33,906 bases of DNA, taken from contig LT635953.1 in NCBI GenBank assembly GCA_900128565.1, positions 1-33,906 of the forward strand, written 5' to 3'. This stretch comes from Stramenopiles sp. TOSAG23-6 (taxonomy: Eukaryota; Sar). The position numbers and the translations under genes were made by a program. The stretch's first letter is position 1. Every line of letters begins with the position of its first letter. The notes under the pieces are model-generated. The model had not been told where the DNA came from. It did not search any database and saw nothing but the letters and a program-made list of their open reading frames with translations. Of the stretch, positions 1 to 9,165 are shown piece by piece.

Positions 1-458
1 CATCTCTCTCGATCATTGCCCCAGTTACATATTGCTCCAATTTTGCCACCTTTTCCAGAAATGCTTCAAGAGTTTGCTTTATTCGGCACTAAAGGAGGTG
101 CAAATCATTTTGATTCTAAAATACGAACAATTCGTCCATTACCCATTAAATATCTTGCTTCCTCTGCAGAAGATCGTATGAACCAATTATTTGGTATTAA
201 AAAGAAATGGTCACTTGAAGAACTTCGACCTTTTATTAAAGATTTAACATGTACATTTTCATCATGAGTTTCAAATTGTTTTTTTTTCATAGAAAATTTT
301 GTACGTAACGAATTTTATAAAAAAAAAAAAAAATATTTTTTCACAATACACGTGGCGAAAATGATCTAACGGAGGGAAAACTTTTGTTGAAGTTTTGTCG
401 AAGTAGTACGTCAATTATTGACGGGAAAACAATTCGCTTATTTAATAAAAGATTTTGA
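1..458 (+). CDS. DSCC1: DCC1 (DSCC1) sister-chromatid cohesion protein, C-terminal part
   Basis: Partial gene, open at the left edge. Exons are 1-250 and 352-458, separated by introner 1. DCC1 joins CTF8 and CTF18 in the alternative RFC clamp loader, which acts on PCNA at replication forks and in cohesion. The visible part is the C-terminal winged-helix region: KKWSLEELRPFIKDL resembles the human stretch with RWTEEDITPYIQDL. After removal of the intron the frame reads IKDLTCGEND...LLLKFCRSS, close to human IQDLCGE...LLTKYSHSS, and ends at TGA 456-458. Without removal, translation stops soon after entering the intron. The family match is from remembered family sequence, not a search. The join fits far better than any GT-AG alternative, which shifts the frame. 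Confidence 0.8.
251..351 (+). mobile_element. Introner 1 (in DCC1), non-canonical intron
   Basis: 101 bp. It starts GTACATTTTC and ends CACAATACAC, and interrupts codon TGT after its first base (phase 1). The core at 288-309 is the most diverged copy (atagaaaattttgtac then GTAAC instead of CTAAC), preceded by a T run. GT is shared at the two junctions. No AG at the 3' end restores the frame; the nearest downstream AG (GGAG) shifts it. Confidence 0.8.
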
Positions 459-789
459 TTTTGTGTTTTCAATTTGAAAATGAAATAAAATTTACATTTT
501 TTTTACTTTTTGTTCAAAAAAATTATTCAATTTCAAATTTCAAATTTCAATAATAAGATCAAAAACAGGTTTGTCCAAATGTTCACAGAACGTTAAATAA
601 CGGTTACTATACCAGAACACACAGAAACTTTCCCTACACAAACGTAGTTAATAAATAAACCTCACAATGGCAGAATGTTCGTGACCCTCTACTCACATAG
701 TATTATCAACACTTCATTTATTTACATATTTATGACCTCTTTAGATTATTCCACTTTATATAAACGTTATCTCACATTTATTTTCAGAA
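459..789. other. Intergenic region DCC1-B9D2
   Basis: About 330 bp of AT-rich sequence with poly-A/T runs and a repeated TTTCAAA word at 530-548. I see no gene. ATTTTCAG at 780-787, directly before the B9D2 ATG, looks like a 3' splice site, so B9D2 may have a 5'-UTR intron ending here. No upstream exon giving an in-frame extension was found. Confidence 0.5.
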
Positions 790-1374
790 ATGATATACAA
801 CAAACTTACAGTGCACGTAACGGGGCAAATATCTGGTGGGTCTGACTTTGAAGCAAACAATGGTTTATATTTGAGGTGGAGACTTGTAGATGACCGTAGC
901 ATTACTGCAGTAGATAAAACAGAGGATGGTTGGCATTTGCTTCGTGGTTCAACATCAGGACAAACACAAGTGTCTACTCCCGACGACATAGATTCCTTTG
1001 CGCTGTGGCAACATCCAATTGATGTCCACTTCGCGTTGAGTTCCATAAGAGGCTGGCCTCGTTTGTACGTCGAAGTGTGGGCATTAGATGAATTTCGACG
1101 ACATGAATTAGCTGGGTATGGATTTGTACACGTTCCAACCGCAAGTGGTTGCTTTGACTTGGATATTGTCACTTGTGTACCGGAGTCAAAAGGTCCGATA
1201 GGACGTTTATCTGAAGATTTAGTTGGCGGTTTGCCAAAGTTAAAAGACCCCACAGTCTTACTTCGAAGTGGGAGTAGATTAGGTTTAAATACAAAAACGA
1301 CTGGTATTGTTCATGTTGAGTTGCAGTTACTTCACCGCGGATTCAATGGAACAAATATTAAATTTTCATCATAA
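790..1374 (+). CDS. B9D2: B9 domain-containing protein 2 (transition-zone MKS module)
   Basis: 194 aa, the usual size of B9D2 (human about 175 aa). B9D2 works with B9D1 and MKS1 in the ciliary transition zone, gating entry of membrane and soluble proteins. The sequence is one B9 (C2-like) domain. Family hallmarks are HVTGQISGGSDF near the N terminus, QTQVSTPDDIDSFALWQHPI, DVHFALSSIRGWPRLYVEVW and ELAGYGFVHVPTASGCFDLD; the tail has the beta strand GIVHVELQLLHRGF. It has no intron. The start is the first ATG of the frame and sits just after a possible 3' splice site. It implies the organism builds a cilium or flagellum. It is convergent with the next gene, with a 48 bp gap. Confidence 0.9.
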   Translation: MIYNKLTVHVTGQISGGSDFEANNGLYLRWRLVDDRSITAVDKTEDGWHLLRGSTSGQTQVSTPDDIDSFALWQHPIDVHFALSSIRGWPRLYVEVWALDEFRRHELAGYGFVHVPTASGCFDLDIVTCVPESKGPIGRLSEDLVGGLPKLKDPTVLLRSGSRLGLNTKTTGIVHVELQLLHRGFNGTNIKFSS

Positions 1375-1422
1375 AATTTGAAACTTTTTTAATTTTAATC
1401 ATAAATTTTTCGGAAATAATTT

Positions 1423-2367
1423 TTATCCAATATCAGTAGCATCAGAATCTGTAGACATCGACGTAGTAGTATTCCCAGAAAATTCAAGAAAGCGAGAATG
1501 AGATGGATTCTGCAAAATTGGTAAGTTTTGTAGTAAATCTCTGGCGTCTTCTATTTTTAAATGACTCAGTAAGTTTTCTATTTCAGATTGTATTTCACTG
1601 AGTTTCGTGTTTGTATTTGGTGAATACTTTGTAAGGGCAGCTATTGCTCGCCCTCCAGGAAAAAATTTAAAGAATGAAGATGATCTTCTTCGAGTTGGAG
1701 AAAACCTATGATGAGAGTTATGCTTAAAAGCAATGGTTGGAGTATCGCTTCCAGAAGGAGCTAGTTTCATATCTATAGAGGGAGAATTTTCCAGGCTATT
1801 CTGAGCTGGTGTTTCAGGTGTTGTTGGGATCATATTCTTTGTTATTTTCTGAGCAGCTTTATCACTTTGGAATTCTGAAATAAGATCTTGAAGTCGTTGT
1901 TTTTCTTCTTCAAGTTTCCTATTCTGTAATTTTTTTTCTATAAGTTCCTGTTTAGAAAAAATGTTCTCCTCTTCAACAACTTCTAAACGCTCCTGTAATC
2001 TAATCTCAGTTGACTTGGAAACACGTAAAGCAGTCTCCAGCTCATCATTTCTCTGTTCTAAATTTTGAACTTTATTCAAAGTAATTTTATATGAACTTTG
2101 GCATTCCTCCAATTTCCGCCGTACCCTAGATATATCAGTAACTAGTTTCGAAGCATCTAGCCGGGATGCGTGTAATAAATTCTCTAAACTAGCGATACGC
2201 TTCAATGACACTTGAGTTTTCTCCTCTGCTTTCGATAACAAAGTTTCTAGTTCATCCTCAACCTCCTTTGAAGTAGTCTCAAAATCTTCCCATTGTTCTT
2301 TTAAATTAACAAGTTCAGCTGTCTTTGCTTTTAACAAGCCTTGTAGTTTCAACAACTCACTTGACAT
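1423..2367 (-). CDS. NudE/NDEL1-like coiled-coil protein
   Basis: 314 aa from the first ATG (2367); the frame is open a few codons further upstream but without an ATG. Residues about 5-180 are one long coiled coil. It resembles the NudE family, which binds dynein and LIS1: the early segment EDFETTSKEVEDELETLL parallels human REFQEGSREYEAELETQL, and NLEQRNDELETALRVSKST parallels ELEQANDDLERAKRATIMS. The C-terminal 130 residues are low complexity, with an arginine/serine patch (SPTRRRSSS) and a possible short helix SEIQSEIENLLSHLKIEDA. NudE would fit the dynein light chain and docking-like proteins nearby. Generic coiled coils can mimic this pattern, so the family call is moderate. Confidence 0.55.
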   Translation of the reverse strand: MSSELLKLQGLLKAKTAELVNLKEQWEDFETTSKEVEDELETLLSKAEEKTQVSLKRIASLENLLHASRLDASKLVTDISRVRRKLEECQSSYKITLNKVQNLEQRNDELETALRVSKSTEIRLQERLEVVEEENIFSKQELIEKKLQNRKLEEEKQRLQDLISEFQSDKAAQKITKNMIPTTPETPAQNSLENSPSIDMKLAPSGSDTPTIAFKHNSHHRFSPTRRRSSSFFKFFPGGRAIAALTKYSPNTNTKLSEIQSEIENLLSHLKIEDARDLLQNLPILQNPSHSRFLEFSGNTTTSMSTDSDATDIG

Positions 2368-2864
2368 TTTGGAAGTACCAACCACAATATTATCAAAAAG
2401 AAGTCTTAAACAAAATTTCCATACGACGTTAGAATTTGAACAAGTTTTATTATACTATGACTAGAAAGTATACTAATTCAATAATAGTATGGATCTAGAT
2501 CCAAAAATACAAAAAGGAAGGTCTCACACGAGCGAGTGGCTGTGTGTGTGACAACAGACAGTGTGTGGTTTTGGAAGAAAGATGAGACACGCGCGTCTTT
2601 TTTCTCTTTTTTTTTGAATTTGAAATTATTGGAAATTTTTTTGATGGTCAGAATTTTGGAAAAAAAATCGATCATCAGCATCATGAACAACAACACACAC
2701 AAGCTCTTACACACTCTTGAATAAATTGCATTTGGTGAGATTAGTTTTGATTTACCTCGACCAAGATACAGATGGTGTCATTTTTCAATTGTAGAAGAGT
2801 TAGGTAAGTTCAGTGGAGGACCTTTAAAGCGATATTGCTATTGTTTCACTGTAGTTGGGAAAAC
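2368..2864. other. Divergent intergenic region with possible 5' exon of the glycosyltransferase gene
   Basis: About 500 bp between divergent genes. It has a TG/CA-rich stretch (2525-2570), T runs, and at 2740-2803 a less AT-rich segment open in one frame (FDLPRPRYRWCHFSIVEEL) that ends at a strong donor-like GTAAGT (2804). See the finding on the 5' end of the next gene. Confidence 0.4.
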
Positions 2865-4603
2865 ATGTCTTCTTTGTTTGTTATATTTTACGTGTACGTT
2901 TTACTTTTCAGTGGTTGGACAAATTCTTGGAAAGTTGCCTCCGAAGCCGAAAGAAGCTCTTTTTTAGCAGAATCTAATATTATGCAACGATTAAAAATTT
3001 GCGAAAGCGAAGGAATATATCCTATTTCATTGAGTATTCCAGCGGAATTTATTGTTTCTGAAGATCATGTTGACCTGGCATCTTTTTCTAGTCGCACACT
3101 ATTGTCAGAGATCTCACCAGTTGGATATGGAAAGATGATGGGTGATGCCAAAAGGTGGACTTTTTCGCCCACAAAAGAAGGAGAAACAGAATATCATTCA
3201 ACATACAGTAAATCTTTATTTGCTCTCACGATGAAGAAAGGTGGTTGGGACTGTTTATGTCTTCAAAATTGAATTCAAATTTATTTTGTTTGTACCAAAT
3301 TTCGTACCTAACGAATTTGAAATTTCAAGTTTTTGAATATTTTTTCACTCTACATTTACGCCACTATGAAATAATTGCAGCAGGCACAGTTCCTATATTC
3401 GTCGGTATTGAAGACGCCCCACCAGGTGTTTTATCTCTTGTACCTCGTGATTTATTTGTACGTGCTCGAAAGTTAACTTTATGGAATGATCAATCTAATT
3501 CTGGGTCACTTCCAATACTTGACTTTAGTGGCAATGATCAAAATTCAGAAACTCAAAAATACACTTCTGAATATTTAAATCTGCGAAAAGATTTTCTAAA
3601 AGTAGCACGACAAAAACTCACAACATTGTTTTCTGCTCAACGTTTACTGTCTATAATGGGATTTGATATCAATAATGAAAGTAAAAATAAAAAAATTTGC
3701 GCGGACAAACCACGAATAAATGAAAGTAAAAATAAAAAAATTTGCGCGGACAAACCACGAATACTATTTCTCACAGGTCGAGTTCAAGACCAGAATTATA
3801 TTCGGGAGCTCATGTACGTTTTCATTATGAATTTCAAATTTATTTTTTTTCATACGAAATTTCGTACCTAACAATTTGTTTTGACCAATTTCGAATGTCT
3901 ATTTTTTTTACAATACATATTTCATGGTTTGCGGAGCTTACTAGATGGAGAAAGTAGTCAAGATAAAATCAATCAAAATTCGTCGGAATCGCATACAAAT
4001 AATAGTGTACATGTCACTGATTTTCCAAAACTATCATTTATGTATGCTGAGTTAAACAGTGATGACTATTCGAAATCATCTGATAAAAGTTACGAATATG
4101 AAACAATTCATTTAAATAAAACTCGCGTGAAAAGACAAAGTCTATACGGATGGGGTTTTACTTACTCACATTTATTACCTGATTTGACAGTGAATAGATC
4201 TCCAAGGACTATTGAGAAGAATATTCGTAATATGGAGTATGATCTTGTAATCTATAGCCGCATGGATGGGATGTCATATAATCCGTTATCTCTCCGTATG
4301 TCGGATGGCACACTGTGGAGAGATGATAATAAAGGTGAGAAAGCAGCTGATGTTATGGGATATCCAGAAGATGTTGGGGAAAAACCATCGTGGGAGTATC
4401 CACCTTTTTGGCCCCTTGTACGGCAATATTATGCAGATCCATTTCCAAAAGGAGAGAAAAAAGTAGCATTTCTATTTGGAAGTGATTTATACGAACTTGA
4501 TGATGCAATGAAAATGGCTACACGATGGTCACAATTTGGCACAGTTTTTTTTCGCGAACTTGTTGATTGTCCAGAGGAAGTTCTCCAACGTTTCGAAAAA
4601 TAA
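2865..4603 (+). CDS. Exostosin/GT47-like glycosyltransferase
   Basis: Exons 2865-3254, 3356-3813 and 3919-4603, split by introners 2 and 3; 510 aa as modelled. It starts with a hydrophobic stretch (MSSLFVIFYVYVLLF) that could be a signal anchor for the Golgi, as expected for such enzymes. The best family mark spans the first junction: WDCLRHYEIIAAGTVPIF, the nucleotide-sugar-binding signature of exostosin-like (GT47-type) transferases, formed only when introner 2 is removed precisely. The C-terminal half (VIYSRMDGMSYNPL...FLFGSDLYELDDAMKMATRWS) I do not recognise in detail. Sugar and acceptor cannot be told. A perfect 45-bp in-frame duplication lies at 3674-3763. The 5' end is uncertain: a GT-AG intron at 2804-2911 with a start at ATG 2772 is also possible. 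Convergent with the next gene, 22 bp apart. Confidence 0.6.
3255..3355 (+). mobile_element. Introner 2 (first in glycosyltransferase gene)
   Basis: 101 bp, phase 0, placed by the YAT-end rule shared with the other copies. Core at 3291-3312 (tgtaccaaatttcgtac then CTAAC). The junctions share TTTA, so the exact cut can slide by four bases. This copy starts TTATGTCTTC rather than GTAYGT, so no 5' GT is available at the position that keeps WDCLRHYE intact. Confidence 0.85.
3674..3763 (+). repeat. Perfect 45-bp tandem duplication, in frame
   Basis: Units 3674-3718 and 3719-3763 are identical over 45 bp and encode NESKNKKICADKPRI twice in the glycosyltransferase. Perfect identity at third positions suggests a very recent duplication or an assembly artefact. 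Confidence 0.95.
3814..3918 (+). mobile_element. Introner 3 (second in glycosyltransferase gene)
   Basis: 105 bp, GTACGTTTTC to TACAATACAT, phase 2. Core at 3851-3872. The junctions share CAT. Removal gives RELIFHGLRSLLDG. A GT-AG alternative using a downstream GGAG would also stay in frame but would drop FHGLRS, so this copy alone does not decide between models. Confidence 0.8.
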
Positions 4604-4625
4604 TAAAATTACAAATATGGTTTAT

Positions 4626-6500
4626 TTATTGAAATGTTTTATTGGCATATTTCTCTATAATATGTATACTGCGTTTCTTTAGCTCTAACCTCGCAAATTT
4701 CACGTCTTGTTCTAGAACAGTATCATAATTATCGTTTTCATAAGAAATGTGATTATTATAACGATTTGTGACTGAATAATTAAGACCGAGATTTTGGTAA
4801 TCGGTTGAAGAATTTTTATTTTGTTCATCAGTTCCAAAGTCAATATGAGGTACGTCATATTCATGATTATTTGGTTTATTACTTTGTATGCTGATTGCGA
4901 CTTCGCTTTTGTACTCCGAACTTGTCAAAAATGTTGAAGATATGTTTCTTCGTTTGCTTCCAGATGTATCGCAACTGAATTTGATAGCACTAATATGATC
5001 TTTCTTGGAGAGGATCTCACCTGTCCGTTGATGAATGAAACGTAAATATTTCAATAATTTTTGACCCAAGTTTTGATATTTTCGAGTGTTTTCTTTTCCT
5101 TGAGATTCATCTTGGAATTTACTAGTGCATTTAATTTTGTTCTGAAGATTCATCATGACTTTAGTTTTACTAGATTTTGATTCATTTATGGAATTATCTA
5201 TCAATGTGATATCCATTGACTTGAAGCGCTCATATAGTGTTTCTATGACCATTTGTAATTGAGCTAGTTTACGTGATGCCTGCATAAAGTTTTGTCTGGC
5301 TAAAACAGCGGTTCGAATGACGCTTTCAACTTTGGCTTCATCGTAACCGTGAGTAATATCTCTAGCACTATGTTCCGAGGTATTTAGCGTTTCTTGAAAT
5401 TTCTGTAGCTCGATGCGCATATCTGCCAAATGTTGTTCTTCAAAAATTTCTTGTGCATGGATATTTGATATTGTTGCGTCAAGTTCTATTTGAATTTGAT
5501 TTTGTTTTGCGTAATAATTATGAATATCAGTTACATTATTGCATCCTGTCATTGCGTAAATCATATTAAATGATTCTCTACAAATATTTCGGCGGTTTTC
5601 TTGATGCTTCTTTTTTACATGTTGCGATGATATATTGAGAGCTTCTACTTCTAAATCATTGGCTTTTGTATTATCTTTTGAGTAAGTATCGGAACTTAGA
5701 GATTTCTGTCGCTGAAGCATCCCACGGAGTTCGTTTAGCGAACGGCGTGCTTCATTTAATTGATCTTCTCCCATTTTCTTTTGCTTTGTCATTTGTGCTT
5801 TCAAAGATTTAACTTCCTCGTTTGTTTTTGCATACAGTTGAGCAGCATCTCGCTCTTTATGTCTTACACGAATTAGCTGGGAATCCCAAGATTGAACCAA
5901 CTTTGTGAGCACTCTGATATTCTGTTTTAAATATGGAGCTTCATATTTATAACGCGATATCATATGTGCAAGTGAATTCCTGTACTGAACAGATGCTTGG
6001 AACTTAGACTTTAGTTCAAACTGCCTTTTTTTTCTTTCTTTAAACTTTTGTTTGACCGAAGAAATTGAAGCAGACTTCCTAGATTTACTCAAATTAAGCC
6101 TATTCATGGTTTCTTCGGTTTCTTTCATACCAACACTTGCTTTTATTAATTGAAAGTGCAAATCATTCTTTTCTGTGGATATTTCATCCAATTCTTTAGT
6201 CAGTTGTTCTTTTCGATCTTCGAGTTCAAAGAGGATATTTTTTCGTGTTTGTGACGCTTCCTTATCACCGACAATTACGTCATTGTGTGCTTGTGAAGTC
6301 TTTGTAATATTCTTTTTTGTCGAACCAGATGTATCTATAGTGTTTCTGCTCAAAGTGTAAGCTGCTGCATTTTCTAAAATATTTATTTTTGTGGGTATCC
6401 ATTTGCGCTGCTTAATTCTCCTCTTCCTATTTTTGGCAATTTGTATTTTTGTTTTTTGTGTGTCCTCCGAAATTCGTCGAACAACTGTAGCAAAATTCAT
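4626..6500 (-). CDS. Coiled-coil protein, outer-dynein-arm docking complex-like
   Basis: 624 aa from the first ATG (6500); the frame continues upstream without an ATG. Basic N terminus, then coiled coil over about residues 85-300 and 335-430, and a low-complexity tail. The segment at about 310-335, FNMIYAMTGCNNVTDIHNYYAKQ, followed by more coiled coil, resembles the F-x-x-I-x-x-x-TG-x-x-D-x-x-E/H-x-V/Y pattern in CCDC63/CCDC114/CCDC151-type docking proteins that anchor outer dynein arms to axonemal doublets. This is a pattern-level resemblance only. It is head-to-head with the WW/coiled-coil gene at 6863, which has a comparable motif, so the two may be co-expressed partners. Confidence 0.45.
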   Translation of the reverse strand: MNFATVVRRISEDTQKTKIQIAKNRKRRIKQRKWIPTKINILENAAAYTLSRNTIDTSGSTKKNITKTSQAHNDVIVGDKEASQTRKNILFELEDRKEQLTKELDEISTEKNDLHFQLIKASVGMKETEETMNRLNLSKSRKSASISSVKQKFKERKKRQFELKSKFQASVQYRNSLAHMISRYKYEAPYLKQNIRVLTKLVQSWDSQLIRVRHKERDAAQLYAKTNEEVKSLKAQMTKQKKMGEDQLNEARRSLNELRGMLQRQKSLSSDTYSKDNTKANDLEVEALNISSQHVKKKHQENRRNICRESFNMIYAMTGCNNVTDIHNYYAKQNQIQIELDATISNIHAQEIFEEQHLADMRIELQKFQETLNTSEHSARDITHGYDEAKVESVIRTAVLARQNFMQASRKLAQLQMVIETLYERFKSMDITLIDNSINESKSSKTKVMMNLQNKIKCTSKFQDESQGKENTRKYQNLGQKLLKYLRFIHQRTGEILSKKDHISAIKFSCDTSGSKRRNISSTFLTSSEYKSEVAISIQSNKPNNHEYDVPHIDFGTDEQNKNSSTDYQNLGLNYSVTNRYNNHISYENDNYDTVLEQDVKFARLELKKRSIHIIEKYANKTFQ

Positions 6501-6862
6501 GAAAATGAAAGTGCAGTATTTAAATTCCACGTTTATGAGTTTCTCCTAATGGGCATTATTGTGGATATCCCTGTAATTATTCCTCGAATGCAACTTCACT
6601 TAGCTACTAGTAGCATTGTTGCTCAAAAAAGGGATCAGATCACGATTTAGATTCGACCGTTTCATAACCGTTAATTAATTTCCCCTCCTAGGACTACAAG
6701 TATTGCGTTATACGGTATTCGTATTCACACACGTCCTAGTGTGTTACCATTCAACAACGAATCGAAACCGTGCTATTAAGGACTAGTTATATGAGTATTC
6801 TACACAAGTAGTTTTGAACACGTGTAATAGTTCTTTATTAATAGAAACTAGCCGGAAGATAG
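6501..6862. promoter_or_regulatory. Shared divergent promoter region with CACGTG and X-box-like site
   Basis: 362 bp between two divergent coiled-coil genes. It holds CACGTG at 6819-6824, an inverted pair ACACAC...GTGTGT around 6726-6745, and GTTACC-ATTC-AACAAC at 6743-6758, which resembles an RFX X-box (GYNRCC, short spacer, RRNRAC) but with a spacer one base longer than usual. I see no gene. Function is inferred from position only. Confidence 0.3.
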
Positions 6863-9145
6863 ATGCGGAAAGTCCCCACAAAAAGAGATTCAATTGCAGA
6901 TAAGCAAGCAAGACTGCACACAAAGCGCGAAAAAGATAGAATAGACAAAATGCAATTCAGTAGAACTCTAAAGAAAGTGAAAATGCCGCAATTCGATGCA
7001 CCCAGAATATCAAGGAAATCAATACAGACTCATGATATAACTAATGCTAGTTTGAAAAGAGCGACACAAAAATCTAAGCAGGGATCAATAAAAATTCTTC
7101 GAAAGAAGAAAAGGCTTACTTCTCGGGTAGAGAGACCATTAAAAAAAATGGAGAAAAATAAACACAACAATTCCCATTTATTGTGGTCAGAATTTATGGA
7201 TTATGGCACGCGCAATTTGTTCTACATTCACAACAATACTGGGGAATCGAGCTGGGAAGCACCCAAAGGCTGGTATCGGACAAAGTCAAATTGTTCACTT
7301 ATTCCTTTGGATGATCTTAAGGATAAAAATTTTCCTATTAAAAATTGTACGTCAGCAAGAAATAGAGTTAAACCAAAGAAAAAACCAATATTGGTAACTA
7401 TTTCACCAAATAGAAAGAAAACCATGCGGCGATTTTATCCTGTGATATCAAAACCCACAAGAAAATCTTCGAACAGAAATGTTCACAATAGGGCTAAGAC
7501 ACATGGGAAGCAATCAACAGTAGGAACTTATAGAAAATATCGCTCACAAATTGTCTCCTACAGTAATGATCAGGGTCAGACTATCAAAGAATTTAATGGC
7601 CCGTCGAAGTCATTTTCTCAGATAAAAGCGTCAAAAGAAAAGGTGGCAAAATTGGAGCAATATGTAACTGGGGCAATGATCGAGAGAGATGAAGTAAAAA
7701 ACAATCTCAATAAAGTGAGTTTACTTTCTGCTGCACACTCTCAAGAGCTTGAAGATATTCGTAAGCCAAATTCAAAACATAATTTGTCACCCAATGCGAA
7801 TAATAGAAATAAGTTTGCAATAACAAAATCACTAGGGCATCAGAATGAATATATGCTTACTTTACTTAGTAAATCGGAGGCCACTAAAGATGATTTGAAG
7901 ACCAACATAAATATACTTCGCCGAGAAGCAAACATTTATAAATCTGCACAAGCACGGCTTAGAGATGGAGTTAATGTAAGTAAGTCAAGAGTTGCCGAGA
8001 GTAATATGAGAACAAATGAGTACTATAGATCCATAAAAGACGCGACAGATACATACCTTGAACAAAAATCACATTATATAGCTGAATGTAAAAATGTTCA
8101 AGACAAGCTATTAAAACTTCAACAACAAGCAAATAAGCTTACATTTCAAAACTCAGATGACATGGAAAATCTTAAAAACTGGGACAGTATTTCTGAAAGT
8201 TTTCAATCTGAAGTCTCAAAGAAATTTCTCGATGAAAATGTAGATAGATCAAAAAAAAAAGATTCAGAGCATAAATTCCACAAGCCACTGAGTAGCCGCA
8301 ACAAGATGCAGCATATTGCCCAATCGGAGTCATATTACAATAAACAGTGGACTGAACTATCTGCATTAACAGATGTTCAAAATATTAGTGATTTTGTGAA
8401 CATATGTATTAAATTTGAAAAAGAAAAGAAACGCAAGTTAGATAGAGTAAGCATTTATCTTGAAAACACACAGAAGATTAGACAACAACAACAAAGAATA
8501 AAGAACGAAATCATAAATATAAAATCTCGAATAACAGCAATTACAAATAATGGTAGTAAACAAGAAAGCTTAAGGGCATTTATGTCAGCCAAAGCATTCC
8601 AAGATAAAGCAGAGCAAGACGAAAAGAACATTTTGAAGAAAGAAAAGATTGTAGTTGATGCGATAATGAATGCAACTCAGTCACTATATCAATTATTGAG
8701 CAGTTCGCAAGTCTACCTTCACACAGATGTTGAGAGTATATCTGATTCTGTTGAAATTGTATCTACAAATACAAATGTAAAATCAAGAGTGAAATTATTA
8801 TTGAAAAACTTTTGTGTAATTGAAAGTATATTGAATCATATCCTAGAACCTTATATAATTTTCGAGGAGAACCAGGGTTGTATACCAAATAGAGCAAACT
8901 TTAATGTTGATGCCGAACGGAAAAAGCTTAACTCAATATTTTCAGACGTATTTAAGAAAGAAGATTGCTGGGTATCTAAAGTGTCTAAAATAATTGCTTC
9001 GAAAAGGGTTGCAAGTTTTGATACTGCTTCAAAAAACTCAAAAAGTAAACATTTAAGAACGAAAATAGAGGATACAACTTTACCAATTTTACACCATGAA
9101 GAGTTGTTACAATCAATGATAGGACGAAAACAGTATCTTCTGTAA
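6863..9145 (+). CDS. WW-domain coiled-coil protein, possibly axonemal
   Basis: 760 aa, no intron. Very basic N terminus (1-100). One WW domain at about 105-137: W108, the FYIHN core, ESSW with W131, and P134. WW domains bind proline-rich peptides. From about 250 to 640 it is coiled coil. At about 493-525, QWTELSALTDVQNISDFVNICIKF... recalls the same short motif that interrupts the coiled coil of docking-complex proteins and of the divergent neighbour. Role in the axoneme is inference from that resemblance and from the head-to-head pairing. It ends 20 bp from the convergent Tctex1-like gene, another possible axonemal dynein component. Confidence 0.5.
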   Translation: MRKVPTKRDSIADKQARLHTKREKDRIDKMQFSRTLKKVKMPQFDAPRISRKSIQTHDITNASLKRATQKSKQGSIKILRKKKRLTSRVERPLKKMEKNKHNNSHLLWSEFMDYGTRNLFYIHNNTGESSWEAPKGWYRTKSNCSLIPLDDLKDKNFPIKNCTSARNRVKPKKKPILVTISPNRKKTMRRFYPVISKPTRKSSNRNVHNRAKTHGKQSTVGTYRKYRSQIVSYSNDQGQTIKEFNGPSKSFSQIKASKEKVAKLEQYVTGAMIERDEVKNNLNKVSLLSAAHSQELEDIRKPNSKHNLSPNANNRNKFAITKSLGHQNEYMLTLLSKSEATKDDLKTNINILRREANIYKSAQARLRDGVNVSKSRVAESNMRTNEYYRSIKDATDTYLEQKSHYIAECKNVQDKLLKLQQQANKLTFQNSDDMENLKNWDSISESFQSEVSKKFLDENVDRSKKKDSEHKFHKPLSSRNKMQHIAQSESYYNKQWTELSALTDVQNISDFVNICIKFEKEKKRKLDRVSIYLENTQKIRQQQQRIKNEIINIKSRITAITNNGSKQESLRAFMSAKAFQDKAEQDEKNILKKEKIVVDAIMNATQSLYQLLSSSQVYLHTDVESISDSVEIVSTNTNVKSRVKLLLKNFCVIESILNHILEPYIIFEENQGCIPNRANFNVDAERKKLNSIFSDVFKKEDCWVSKVSKIIASKRVASFDTASKNSKSKHLRTKIEDTTLPILHHEELLQSMIGRKQYLL

Positions 9146-9165
9146 GTCAGGATAAATTAGATTTA

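Noticed and set aside
2478-2724. Small frames on both strands in the TG-rich intergenic part
   Set aside because: Low-complexity, overlapping each other; no protein-like pattern.
3255-3871. DCC1, glycosyltransferase, DDX11 and POLR1B as broken pseudogenes
   Set aside because: The interruptions are one repeated element at each place and the flanking frames are otherwise intact and conserved.
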